From the NCBI GenBank assembly GCA_016859345.1, contig CM029134.1, forward strand, positions 7,994,123 to 8,058,122: DNA of 64,000 nucleotides, read 5' to 3'. The number at the start of each line of letters is the position of its first letter. Within the stretch, counting starts at the first letter, position 1. The notes under the pieces were generated by a model that saw nothing but the letters and a program-made list of their open reading frames with translations, was not told the DNA's origin and searched no databases. This DNA comes from Istiophorus platypterus. Taxonomy: Eukaryota; Chordata; Actinopteri; Istiophoriformes; Istiophoridae. The translations under genes were made by a program, and so were the position numbers. Positions 1-11,905 of the stretch are shown here, piece by piece.

Positions 1-345
1 GAACTTAGATGAAGTCACACGCAAGCACATGCAGAGAGCCATTAATTTTTATACTGTTTACCATTCCTGCAAAAGCCTAATCAGTTGATTTACAGGGTCC
101 CTCACCCTGTATGTATTTCAGCAATCTCATTTTATATTACACTCAGGTTTCTTTTGCATTTAACTTTGTTTTTATGGGCCAATTTAGTTCATTGAGCTGC
201 TCCCTGTTAAAGTCTCAACATGCGTTGTACCGTAGGTCCAAACAAGTAAAGCTTGTTTTAATAAAATTTTTTTCTTTCCATTCTGATAACAAAAGAACCA
301 CTAAAAAGCCTGTATTTGGATTAATGTTAGTTAGTTCTTTTTTTA

Positions 346-399
346 TTTTGTAACATCTAATCAATAAAATATACACTTTATTGATTAGATGTTACAAAA
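346..399. repeat. perfect 23-bp inverted repeat (hairpin) with AATAAA on both strands
   Basis: Arms 346-368 and 377-399 are exact reverse complements around an 8-nt loop (atatacac). With one bulged A the pairing extends to 342-404. Each arm brings AATAAA next to the loop, on the + strand at 363-368 and on the - strand at 377-382. This could be a back-to-back polyadenylation element, a MITE remnant or a small hairpin RNA source. Confidence 0.85.
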
Positions 400-3300
400 A
401 TAAATGCCATGACTTTTGGAATTGCTGGATAGATAGAAGGATAAATGCATTAAACACTTGATGAAAAAATCAATAAATAATTAAAGTAGGGAAGGTGTAA
501 AGGGACACTGGTAAAACGGTGACTTAAAATTGCAGGAAAAATAGCATTTATGTTGAAGTTATTTTACATCCTCAGATATTTCGGTGCTGCTGGAGTTAGT
601 TGAAAAACTGCTTGAGTTATTGTAGGTACTTGTGGGAAATTTGTTTGATAGTTTTCATTAGCCTGATGATATACAAAGGTACAAACCTTTATTGTGATTG
701 AATAAGAATTTCCTCCAGTTTTTCTCTCAAACCTCAATTATAAATAATCAGATCTAACTGATATTTAGAAATATAAAAAATCTCCGCATGACTTCAGAGC
801 AAATATTTAATCAGTTGATTTGAGCAGCTGTTTTCTGAGGTTCATATCAGATACTTTTCCATTGTTTGTTTTATGTTTTTTTCTATCTCTCTTTGACTTT
901 TTGACTCCTCATTTTAGTAATTGACTTTTTTTTAAACTTTCGCTTGATCTTGAGACAAGAATGCTCTAATTTTTAATTGGCCGTTGATAACTGATGTCCA
1001 TGTTTGGTTTCCTGTCCTGGCACCGTGTTTCTCCCCTTGCTCAGCTCTACAAGTAATGACTGCACTTTGGTGAGTTATTGATCGGGATTAAAGAACAAAA
1101 AAAAAAAAAAAAAATTCCAACACAGGATTAAAAAAAAGTATTGCTCTTAAATTTCTTTATGACCGAAAATTTAGCAAAGTAGAGGAAAACTTGATGATGT
1201 GAATGTTCAGTGTATGTGTGTGGTCTCCTTCTGCAAAAGGCTTTGGGTAATGTCCAGTGCCCTCTGTATTAAAGAACTGACAGAAATTTGCAAACACAAG
1301 TCATTTATAAATGAATCCAGTTCTGTGAAGAAAGGTTACAACGGACACACAACCTTATTGCATTTCATTGCCTTAATAAAAGTTGTGACCCTGCAGCCCG
1401 ATGTATTGGCTACATCCTCATTTTCGCACCCTCATGAAAAGCTTTTTATTAAGTTCGACAACATGCTTCCTTCATTTTTATTAAAGACCTTCTTTCATAA
1501 TCAACTGTGAGGGTGTTTTTCAGGAATGCAATCCCAAAAATGATGAAATGTCCGTGACATAGTAAAATGATGGAAAAAACCCACCCTCGTCTGGATAGTC
1601 GACGCAGCGAGGTTGGAAATGCACTTTTTTCACTGACCTTTTTTACGCTGGACCCGCCTGTACACATACGTTTGTGTACTTTTGGATGGGATCTGTTACT
1701 GGTTGTTGTGAGGAACATGACCGCCCCTGCCCAGAGCCCTGATCTCAGCCACATTCAGTACGATCCGGCTGACTTGGATTGCCGACTACTAGCTCGGCCT
1801 TATCACCCAGCATCGATGCCCTGCCTCGGTAATGCTCCTGTGCCTGAATGAGGACAGATACCCCGCAGTCAGATGCCAAAATATTGTGGAAAGCTCGCCC
1901 AGAAAAGTGGAAGCCGTTACAGCAGAATATTAATGCATAATAATCTAGTAGCATATGTCTCTGGAATGAAATATTCAGCTATCACACATGGGTGTAATTA
2001 GTGTGTGGTTAGATGCTGGCAGTTCATACTTTTCTCAGCATGGTGTGGGGAGGCATAGTTTCTGTGTGTTTGTTTGTTTACTTCTTATCTATATGAAAGC
2101 CTCCTTTGTACTGGTAACTCACAGAAAACAACAGGAAACCCATGAATGATACGATGCTGCGTGGCCCTAATCTCTTTTTCCACCTCTGCAACTCATCTTT
2201 GCACACAATCACATACACAAACAAACACACACGCACAATACGGCTGCCTTTCATACTCACACTGAAACACACAGTCAACAAAGACTTTCTCACTTTCCCC
2301 CCGTCTGCCTCACTTGTGAACGCCCACACAAAAACCCTGCTCTGTGGTAAGATGAACATCTCCTGTCTGATATCATTCCTATAGAGATCGGCTTCCTTAA
2401 CGCCACACCTCGCACAATAGGACTCCTGTCTGTGCCTGTGATTGGCCATCTCTACAGTGATAGTTGCCCAGCAACCGCCTTAAAAAACATCCTTTTTTTC
2501 CCTGATGGCAAGGTGTCATGACCCCTAAGATACAGTAGCATGCGTCTGCACGAGCAAAAAAACGTGTTGTGGGCGCACCAACGAAAAGGTGGCGAAAGAC
2601 AAAAGCTCATGGAGGCAGTGAAAATCACAAATTGAGGGAAATGTAACACCTATGCCGCCGACCATGTCTCCCAGAAATCAAATTTATAAATGCCTAACCC
2701 ACGACAGCAAACATGTTTTGTAGGAAATGTACTTGCAACTGGATCATGTTTTCTATTAACATATTAGTTTACATATTTGGCTAGTTGCAATATCGATATT
2801 GGCTGTATTTGTTTGACGTCAATCTGAACATGCAGTCAAATATCCACTGGCAGCGACAACAACTTTATTCAGCTTTTTTCCCTTGTTATGTTTAGACATC
2901 TGGTTTATCATGGAAAAAGTTCATGTGGCATTAGAAACCATGTGCTTATTTATGTTTAACCAGAATCACAAATCTTTCCCTAAACTTCACTGGTGTTTCT
3001 GTTAACCACAGATGGGACTGAGGATATAACCAGGCTCCAGTGTGACAGTCATGCCCTTTGTGCCCCTGCCATGAACCCCAATCGCCTCCTTTGCAAATCC
3101 AGTGGTGCTTATTAATGTGAAGCTAGATTTAAAAAAAAAAAAAAAAAAGTTCAACATAATCCAGCCAGCAACTACGTGTCCAACAGAACATATTTACAGT
3201 TAGTGGTATATTATTGTAATTTCTGGGAGACCAGTTTACATTGGTTGCGTTGAATTTCTGTAAAAAGAAAAAGAACAGACTTCTCATGACAGTCTAAGCA

Positions 3301-3960
3301 CAGGAGCTTCGAAAAAGATGATCACACAATATTTAGAGGGGCAGTATGACTGTGAAGATTGAAAAACCACGACAGTGGAAAGAATTAATTCAGGCATCCA
3401 AAGCTATAAAAGATGCACTTTTCTGTTCATCAGTGGCTAAGAGGAGCAACCATGTTAGAAAAATAAATGTCTCTTTGGTAAAAAGCAAATACAATCACAT
3501 TTTATACAGAAACTTAAGTAGTCAACTATGACTCCAATGAGTATTTTGCTAAGAAACAGCTAACCAGTGAAGTAAAAACTCTGCAAATGGAAATGGTAAT
3601 CTGAACTTTAAGAATATACAGAAAATTCTTTTTTGGACAGATCCAACTTTGGATTATATAAGCAATGAAGGTGCACAAAAAATAGCGCCTACTATACATT
3701 TCCAGAAGAAAAACTGATTAAGTAAGTGGAGGACAGCGCTACAGTGTGAGACAACACTGTGTACAAAAAGCACTTTGTAGATGAATTCACTCTTTGTGGG
3801 GGCTTAAAAGGCGATGCACATGTATACACATGCATTCATTGCATGCTCAAAAACATGAGGAAGAAACACACACACATCTAGAGAGATGGAGCGGACAGAC
3901 AGATAAAGAAACAGAGACAAAGAAAAGGTTACTGATAGCTCACATGTGAAAATTCAAAAT

Positions 3961-3982
3961 CACACACACCTTGGTGTGTGTG
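3961..3982. repeat. short CA/TG hairpin
   Basis: CACACACACC and GGTGTGTGTG are perfect 10-bp arms separated by TT. Probably a by-product of dinucleotide repeats. Confidence 0.7.
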
Positions 3983-6900
3983 CGTTGGTGTTTCCAGGGC
4001 TACTGCTCTTTGATCCCAAATGTGGCATCTTTGTTTACACCTGGGACCGAAGATTGTAACGGCGGTTACAGTGAGCAGTGGGGTCAACTACTTCTTTTTG
4101 ATAATTTAACATGTTCTTCCCTCTTGATTTATTTTCATGAGAGCTGAGAGTATTGCCTGATATAGATAAACACGTTGACGAATGCTGGCGGTGGCATCAT
4201 CGGCCCGAACCTTGAATCGAGACACACCTCGCCCTCATCTTCCTCCCTTCCAGGTCCAAACTCTGAACTCGAAGTCAAGTCCATCTCGGCCTTGGGGGCC
4301 TTAACCTTGTCCTGTTCAAAATCACAATATCATGAGCAAAATATTAAATATTGCCACAAATATATTCTTATCTTTTCAAATCAGATTTCTCCAGATGCTG
4401 TTTAAAATGTTTTCCCATCCTGCCAAGTATGATTATTAATCAAAATTCTTTTGTTGACACACTTTTAATGAGAAGAGGTAAAGTAGGCAAAATTACATCC
4501 CTGGTTCATGGTGGAAAATACTCCGAGTACTGTTAGAAGTCCTCTCTCATAGCAACGTCCACTAGGTGTTAAGCTTTATATTTCACATAAAGAAAATAAT
4601 TTGAAACCACCACCAAAAAGAAAAAAAAAAAAAAAAATCGAACCAGCATAACTCTTGTTTTTGGCCCCATGGATGGAAAGTCGTGTGCAGTGAGCGGGAA
4701 CAGTTTGGCTTTCGCTTGACTCCGAGAAGCTCCAGACCTGCACACTCTGAAAGATTTGTGATAAATGGTCACGACAACAAAAGTCGCATGCCTGCAGAAG
4801 AACAACAAGAGAGGTAAACGCTCCACAGTTCATGGAACATCTGCTTTATTTTCCAGAGTTTGTCTGGATGCGCCCGACTACAGAAAGGCACTGGGAACCC
4901 TTAAAGTACAGTGTGTGCACGGCCTCCGACTGAAAAGACTCAGGCCTTCTGCCTCAGACGTCTTCTCATTTCTCCACACGTTTCCCCTCCGAAACGTGTA
5001 TATGTGAGGAATCTTGCAGCAACGGTTTCCGAGACTCTCGATTGATATTAGATATGAAACTGGTTGATTTATTTTTAATGTTTTCAACAAAATATTTATC
5101 TACAAAGGTTGCAGGCAGCAGCGTGAAGCTTTTCATGGCCCAGTTTTAGTTCACTCAAGTTCTTTTTTCTCTATTTCACAGGACCGGGTTTCATAATTGA
5201 CTGATTTTGTTATATTTCATAATCATGTTTCTTTTCTCACCCTATTTCATCTTTCTTCTCATTTTCTTCTCCTCCTCCTTCCCCTCTTTGACTTTCTTTG
5301 ACTGTATTCATCTTTTTTACGTGAGACCAAGGATGGCGTATAAATAGCACGTCACCTTTGTCAAATCTACGAGTTTTCAACTTTTGGCACGTCATTTAAT
5401 TAGGGCTATGGGTTTGTCAGTGGAAAAATATCGTGCCACGAAATGACAAACCAAAAGCAAAAAAAACCCCCAAAACCCTAAAAACAAATCTGTTGACTGT
5501 GACTTACCAAACTGACGTGCTATTCATACGCCACTTGGTGATACCAGACTGTTTCTTTGCTTCCTTTTTTTCTTTCCATTCTTCTTCGCTTTCTTTTCTT
5601 TTACATCGTTGCCATCCATTCAGTCGATTTATTTTACTCCATTGTGTATTTTCTATATCTTCTGTGTATTCACAGCGTGAACATATGCATGAGGTCACCT
5701 TATTCACATGTCCCGCTTTTACTCGGATTGCATCATCGATTTTTTCATTTTCACGTTCATCATATTTCACCCAGTCATGCCACTAGTTTGGCTGCTTTGA
5801 TCATGTTTTGATGATGTTTTATGTTCTTTACTAAATTAATTTATTATGGCTCACCAGCTTGTTTATTCCCGCTGCTTCGTTAGACTTCAGAGTAACTGCT
5901 GTTGTGGCAGTGCTGGCAGCCATGCAATTAAACTACTTCTTAATGTGAATTTTAATGGAGAGTACTTCAAGAGCCATTTGTTTATATTACCTCAACTCTG
6001 ACAAAGCATGAACTTGGTCTGCAAGATTTCCGTAACTAATTAGATTAAATGTTACCCCTGCTGATACATTTTTGGATAAGCAGAGCCTCCAGGGAAAAAG
6101 GATGACATTCACTTGGATATATGTTATTTGTGTTTCTCTAATTGGGAGTAAATCTGGTCAAAATCTGGTGTATCCATTCTGCCTCTTTAACTATGAGTAC
6201 TTACATCTGTGTGTAATCTGTTAGATTTTCTTTGATGGCAATAATCAGTGGGAAGCAATGAAACCAGAGATTTCACCTTTTTGAGCCTGGATCTGATGAT
6301 TCTGATTATTCTTTTTAACATTTATTCTTTATTTCTGCTTTGTGTTTTTGTCAAAGAGAAAAATTGACATAGTCTTAAACAGCACACAGCAGAAAAAAAA
6401 TACCCTGTGGATAAAATGAGAGAAAGATAAAAGGAAAAATAAAGGAAATGAGCTGGTGTGTTTCATGAATTCCTGTTGCTCTACATCAGTTAATTAACAA
6501 TATCTGGAACGAGTCTTATTCTTTCTTTGATGGCGGTGATCAGTCACACCTTATGAAAACACGGAGAAAAAAGCAAATGGAACGGGGAGAAAGAATAAAA
6601 CATGCAACTCCTGTTTGTGGAAGTAATTTGAATATACATGTGGAGCAGGTCTCCTTGTTTATGCACCTGCAGCTGCTCATACATTTAATCATTTCATGTT
6701 TTACGTGCCTTATGTTAAACATATACACACACGTGGTCGTGCATTTACATGTTTTTCGCCCACAAACACAATCTCTTTCTCTGATCCCCTGTCTGTGTGT
6801 TCAGTCATTTTCTTCAGTACTTTCTTTTTAAGAGAGCTCAGACATATGGAATATATCCTCCCTCTCTTCCTTTTCCCTTGTACCAGCATCTGCATTCACG

Positions 6901-7849
6901 GTTTGCCTTTCTACCTTACTCAAGTATTTTCATGTCAAATGCTAATTTCACTTGTTTGTTTGTTTCCTCTTCATTTTCCCTGCAGACTTTGTTACAGCGA
7001 AGACCCACTCGGAGAGAACAAATCAACAATGCAACGTCGACTCCATCACTCCTCGCTTGCCGCTATGGGCATGTCAAACATTGCATAAATAACCGGCCGA
7101 CAACTTTTTCCCTATCAATTTGCATGGCTCTGTGAACAGCAGCACTTCATTTTGGTTGGTACTTGTAACATTGGAGGCAAGTGACATACCAAAGAGGGAT
7201 CCCTTGAACAGGATCCTCTCCTCCACGGACATTTTTTCTCCCTCAGTTTTACGTCAAATCATCAAGGAGCTTACATGTGATATTCATACACGTTTGCACC
7301 AAGTTAAGTCCCCTCCCTTTTTCTGTATTTTAGGTCAGTCCTGTGATACTTGGTGGTATCCCACAATGCCTCTGGAAGCAAACAGCTTGCGATCCCTGGT
7401 AAAAATTGAATCGGGGGAAGCTTTCTCCAAAAATTCATGCTCAGTTTACCAACCTGGATAGTCTGTGATGAATTTGTAATTGGAGAAGAACTAGAGAAGT
7501 AAACACTCACTTTTAAAAAAAAAAAAAATCTTTCTTTCTGGTTGCCTGATCCCGTCTTTTGAGAACACCAGACTGATTAGCCCTGCTTTTATTCTTAGGC
7601 CGACATGAGGGGTGTATTTTTAAATATCCGTTGGCCTCCCCTTTCCATTTGGGGAAGTGTAGATTTGGAAAGAGAATCTCTGTTGGGTAAAAAAGGTCTC
7701 CCTCCATCCCAGACTCCATGTGGCCTCAGCTAACCTCTCAACTAGACCCACCACAAACAAACTGAACAATTACAATCTGCTCCCAAATGATATGTAAAGT
7801 TACTGGAATTTTGAAAGTCAGCATGTTCCCCACCAACTGACCCAGAAAG

Positions 7850-7885
7850 GTGTGTGTGTGCGTGTGTGTATGTGTATGTGTGTGT

Positions 7886-7968
<83 letters not shown>

Positions 7969-8030
7969 CGTGTGTGTGCGTGCGTGCGTGCGTGCGTGTG
8001 TGTGTGTGTGTGTGTGTGTGGGGGGGGGGG
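7850..8030. repeat. long compound (TG)n/(TGCG)n microsatellite with G10 end
   Basis: About 170 bp of TG with CG-containing interruptions (tgcgtgcg), then a run of ten extra Gs at 8021-8030. Alternating purine-pyrimidine with CG is Z-DNA prone. It opens all three forward frames, which are not genes. Confidence 0.97.
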
Positions 8031-10346
8031 CTGTAACTTCTCTAATTATGTTTGTCGTCCTGTCATGAATATGATCAGTCCTTTCACTTTCCAGATCGTT
8101 GCTGAGGTGCTAATATAAACGAACCACCCTAATATCTAAGAGTGATAGAGTAACCATTGGCTGGGTGGTCAGGAAACTCCCCGTAGGAGGTATCAGATGT
8201 TTGATAAATGGAGCAGAAATCCTTTTTTGTGTCTGGTTATTTCATCTCGTTACCTCCCGGTGGAAGTTACAGTATTAAACGATCTCTCTTTTGTATCCTT
8301 TTCCTCCATATGCCTGCATTTCCCTGTTCTCACCTTTCGTCTTTCTGGATGTATGTGCCCCAAACGTCTCGTATAATACTGCTTTTAAAATGGCAGGCCT
8401 CACAGTTTTTCCCCATTGTATTCCTTTCGTTGGCTCACATGTCTTGCTTTGTTATGCCTATCACTGCCAATCAGATTGCAGACTGCAGAGCAAATAACTG
8501 GCGTGAATAATTTTGGTAGTGCTTTGCACAGTTTCGCAGAGTTACTGGTGAACATCAGTGGCTGACAACCCTTCATCAGTGCTTTTGTTGTAACCTATCA
8601 TCTTCAATATGCTTTTAAGAAAATATCGTTACGCGCTAAGTATATTATTGAGGTAAATACTGGAGTGACAGTGTCTCGGTAGAGCTGTTTGGTTTCACAA
8701 CTCTTGGATCATGGCTCGGTTTGTACTCAAAATAATATTTTCCTGGCTACTTTGATTCCTTTAAAAATGGCTCGCATGAGTCTCACAGTTTGTAATTCAT
8801 TCTTATATCTTTGCAGTGAATCGCCCCTTTACTCTTTCACTGACCATCTGCCTAGCTGGCCGGTAAGTAGTTACACTTCCTATTCCTATTTTTTCACCGT
8901 CTCGTTTACAGATTTGGCATCACCGAAGCCACGTGGCTTAAACATAGAGATCCTCTGCCAGCGACCTAAAACAAAAGATTTAGGTTTCTCCATCACTATG
9001 GTAAATTTATTTATCAAGGATTTTGGCCAACTTCAGGGCCTGTGGAGGTCGTCATTTCCATTTACTGTTTCATAATTTGGACCTTCTGAAGCCCTGCTAG
9101 ACTGTTATTATGACCACGGACAATAAAAATAAACTTGACAGACCGGTCACCAGCATAATTATCGTCAGTTAATTTGCATGTAATGTAAATACATGTATGC
9201 ATTCATACGGCATTGTTTATGCTGAAAACATGTGTTAGTGGTTATTGCATATAGGATTTTCGGTCAATAAGATAAATTACAAGATGCTGTTCAGCACCAA
9301 CTTCAACAGTGACCTCTTAAATGTGCTGTGGAGCTCCACAAGCCTCACTTGTTCCTAAGGGCCCATGTTCTATTGTGTTGCTCTCATGTTTTTGGCCATA
9401 ATAGCATTGATTTATTTAGGTTTTTACTTTGTCCTCCACTAGTTAACACACTAACACACAGCGTGCTATCGACAGTGCTGGGAACATAGCCACAATTCCT
9501 TCACCTTGAAGAATAACGGAACCCAGAAAACAGAATCTACTGACATAAATCATACATCTGTGATCAGGACCAAAATCACAAAATCAAAAAGCAGAACAAA
9601 ATAGGCAAAACATGATAAAATCAGAAAACACATCAAATATGGGTCCAGGGAGAGATATGTGTTTTCTTGTGTACATTACATGTGTATGAGTGTATGTCTG
9701 TGTGTGCGTTAGCAGGTGGTGTGCGTGGGCTTTCGATTTGACTTTCATTATCTAAAATGGATGCGGAGCAGAAACACAGCCCCCTTCCTATGTGGTCTGC
9801 ATCACTCAACACATGAAAAATTAGACATAACCTTATGTCTCCATGCTGAGTGTGTGTGTGTGTGTGTGTTTGTGTGTGTGTGATGACATGGGAATGCAGG
9901 TTAAAATATGTTTTCTGTACTTGTGTTTGCATTTGTTTGCCTGTATTGTGGAGGTCGTAGCTTCCTTTGTGTGTTTGTGTTTGTTAAAGCTTTTCCTTTG
10001 CTATATTCAGAGAGATCCAAGTTGTTGATAAAGCCTAGAGACTGAGCCAGAAAATGAAAAAGAAAAGAAAAAGCTGCTGTTTTTTTTTTTTTTTTTTTTC
10101 TAATATCGGCTACGATGGAAACACCATTAGTCATCCAGACATCAGCTCACATTAAATCTTACTCTGGTAGAGGCAGGCAGAAGAGCCATCATTCTTGAAA
10201 AAACATTTTCCTGTACAAATGTTATGACAACCATGCCATTTTTCACATATTTTTAATACCGCAAAAGGTCTTAAATATTCCGTCTTGGGGAAGATAATCT
10301 GTTGGTCTGAGTTTTTGACTAAGTGCCAACATTTACAACAGTTTTG
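8031..10346. other. gene desert
   Basis: Unique AT-rich sequence with a short (TG)n at 9850 and a T20 run at 10080-10099. The 128-codon open frame at 8689-9075 shows no recognisable domain. Confidence 0.65.
9850..9882. repeat. (TG)n microsatellite
   Basis: 33 bp of TG with a single T insertion. Confidence 0.9.
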
Positions 10347-10732
10347 ACCTTTCTTGCTGCAGTGTCTTGCTCCATCCTCTCTTTTCACCTTTCCAAGTCC
10401 TACGCTTCTTTCTCTTGCTCACCCTACTCTTCTCTTCTCTTTCGTCCCCCATTCTTCACCTCCACCTCCCTGATAGCCCTCTCCCTCACTTATTCCATCC
10501 TTCCATCTCTTTTCCTCTTCTTTTCTTCTATTCCCCCTACCTCTCCACATCATTTTCAACATCTTATTCTTTCTCTATCTTCTTGATTTCTCTTCCAGCT
10601 CTAGCGTCATCTCCACTGACTTCTTCCTGGCATGCTTCCTCACCTGAGCCGCCTTCTTCCCTCCCTCCATTTCCTGTCCTTAAATTTTTAAAAATTTCTT
10701 CTTACCTCCCCCTTATCCTCTTGTAAAGTCAT
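10347..10732. repeat. pyrimidine-rich tract
   Basis: About 385 bp in which the + strand is dominated by C and T (tctcttctctttcgtccccc near 10431). It opens long Ser/Leu/Pro-rich frames that are not genes. Confidence 0.75.
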
Positions 10733-10764
10733 AAAACTGCAAGCATTCGTTATTTATTGCAGGC

Positions 10765-11150
10765 CTCAGGAGACAAAAACAGGGAGGGCGTTGGAGGGAG
10801 AAAGGGGAAAGATTCAGGGAGAAAGTCAGAGAAAGAAACTTACCGAGAGATAAGCGAGGAGTTGAAATAGAGACGAAGGAGAGGATAAGTGGGAGAAGTG
10901 AGCATGTAGTTAAATTAGAGGGAGAAATAGGTGTTGTTGCAGGAGATGATGATTTCTCTTGAGATAGAAGGAAGAGATTTACTGTTAATCACATTACTGA
11001 TATTTAGAGAACAATGAGATTAAATGTAGTAAGGATATTCTATTCAGAGAGAAAGATGAAAAAGATACACAAATGAAAAAACAAAAAAAAAAACCCCACA
11101 AAAAAATGGCGCAAAGGAACGAAACCAAAAGAGAGAAAAATGAAAATCTC
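10765..11150. repeat. purine-rich tract
   Basis: Directly follows the pyrimidine tract at 10347-10732 and is dominated by G and A (gagaaagtcagagaaagaaa near 10819), so strand composition flips within about 35 bp. Confidence 0.75.
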
Positions 11151-11159
11151 CTTTTGATC

Positions 11160-11380
11160 CTCCCCAGGCTGCGGCAGCAGCCCCGGTGATCTCAGGACTT
11201 GATGGAGGACACTTCATGCGATTGGGGTAACATTAGCCTCTGCGACCTCCCAAAGCACTTAACAAGGAAATGACTGCCACACTCTGGGTAATTTGTGCCA
11301 ATTAACCACCATGGCAACCACTGATGTCAGGGTATCAGCTGTCATTTGATCAGTACATGTTCATCATCCTGGGTAACGCT
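11160..11380. promoter_or_regulatory. candidate conserved noncoding element
   Basis: A high-complexity island right after the purine tract. It contains taatttgtgccaattaacc (homeodomain-type TAATT/AATTA halves), ccatggcaac (11309-11318, an RFX half-site) and agctgtcatttgatc. It looks like enhancer sequence by composition only; conservation cannot be tested here. Confidence 0.2.
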
Positions 11381-11688
11381 GAGAAACGTGAGAATTTACG
11401 TAAACACATGGACTCATAAAACTCGCAAGGAGACATAGCCGCAGTTACAGTGGACAAAAATAAGTAAAAAGCAAGTAGGATTTCTATGGCTTGTATATTA
11501 CGTCAGAGAGTAACACAATGAACCTCTAAAGGAAACAAACCGAATATCTGCGGTACAACTTGGGTCTCATTTTCATAGTTTGGGCCACGGTTTCTATTTT
11601 TGTACGAAAGTTCAATGGGGCAAGAAACATGAGCAGACAAATGAGCAGACACATGAGGATGAAAGGGGCACTGATGAATGGAGGATGC

Positions 11689-11769
11689 AGCGGCTCAGCT
11701 GGCACAGCGGGTCGTCCGGGACCGGCGGTTTTATACTGGACTACCGGTCATGTGCAAAGTTCGACCTGC
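11689..11769. mobile_element. degenerate tRNA-like SINE fragment
   Basis: gcggctcagctggcacagcg, gtcgtcc and ccggcggtt recall the tRNA-related head of fish SINEs (A-box-like GGCTCAG..GG.A.AGCGGGTCGTCC, B-box-like CGGCGGTTC..). Mutations have destroyed both promoter boxes. Confidence 0.45.
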
Positions 11770-11905
11770 TAGTGGCAAGAGATGGATTATCACCACGGGG
11801 TCACACAACTCATTAGGATTCATAGTCTTCATGTCTGTGCAAAATTTCATAGCGACCCATCCAACGGTTTTGAGATATTTCAGTCTGGCTATAAACGTCT
11901 GACAC
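11770..11905. repeat. degenerate teleost interspersed repeat (AAATTTCAT..TTGAGATATTTCAG type)
   Basis: caaaatttcatagcgaccca, tccaacggttttgagatatt and tcagtctgg follow the order of a very common fish repeat (AAATTTCATGGCAATCCATCC..TGTTGAGATATTTCAGTCTGG). It directly abuts the SINE-like piece. Recognised from memory. Confidence 0.6.

Larger units (their letters stand above)
1..7849. other. gene desert, left part
   Basis: Apart from the hairpins at 346 and 3961, this holds A-tracts (1097-1114, 3130-3148, 4620-4637), a degenerate CA stretch at 2205-2240 and AT-rich unique sequence. Open frames up to 130 codons lack any family motif, and many overlap on both strands. No gene supported. Confidence 0.7.

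Noticed and set aside
7850..8118. Overlapping Cys/Val-rich open frames in three forward frames
   Set aside because: They are translations of the (TG)n/(TGCG)n microsatellite; the same applies to other Cys-Val or His-Thr runs at 22.4, 27.0, 31.5, 32.5, 34.5, 36.4 and 51.2 kb.
10323..10726. Ser/Leu/Pro-rich open frames
   Set aside because: Product of the pyrimidine-rich tract, not a protein gene.
11689..11769. Functional tRNA gene
   Set aside because: Only fragments of A- and B-box-like sequence; no cloverleaf can be formed, so a decayed SINE is the better reading.
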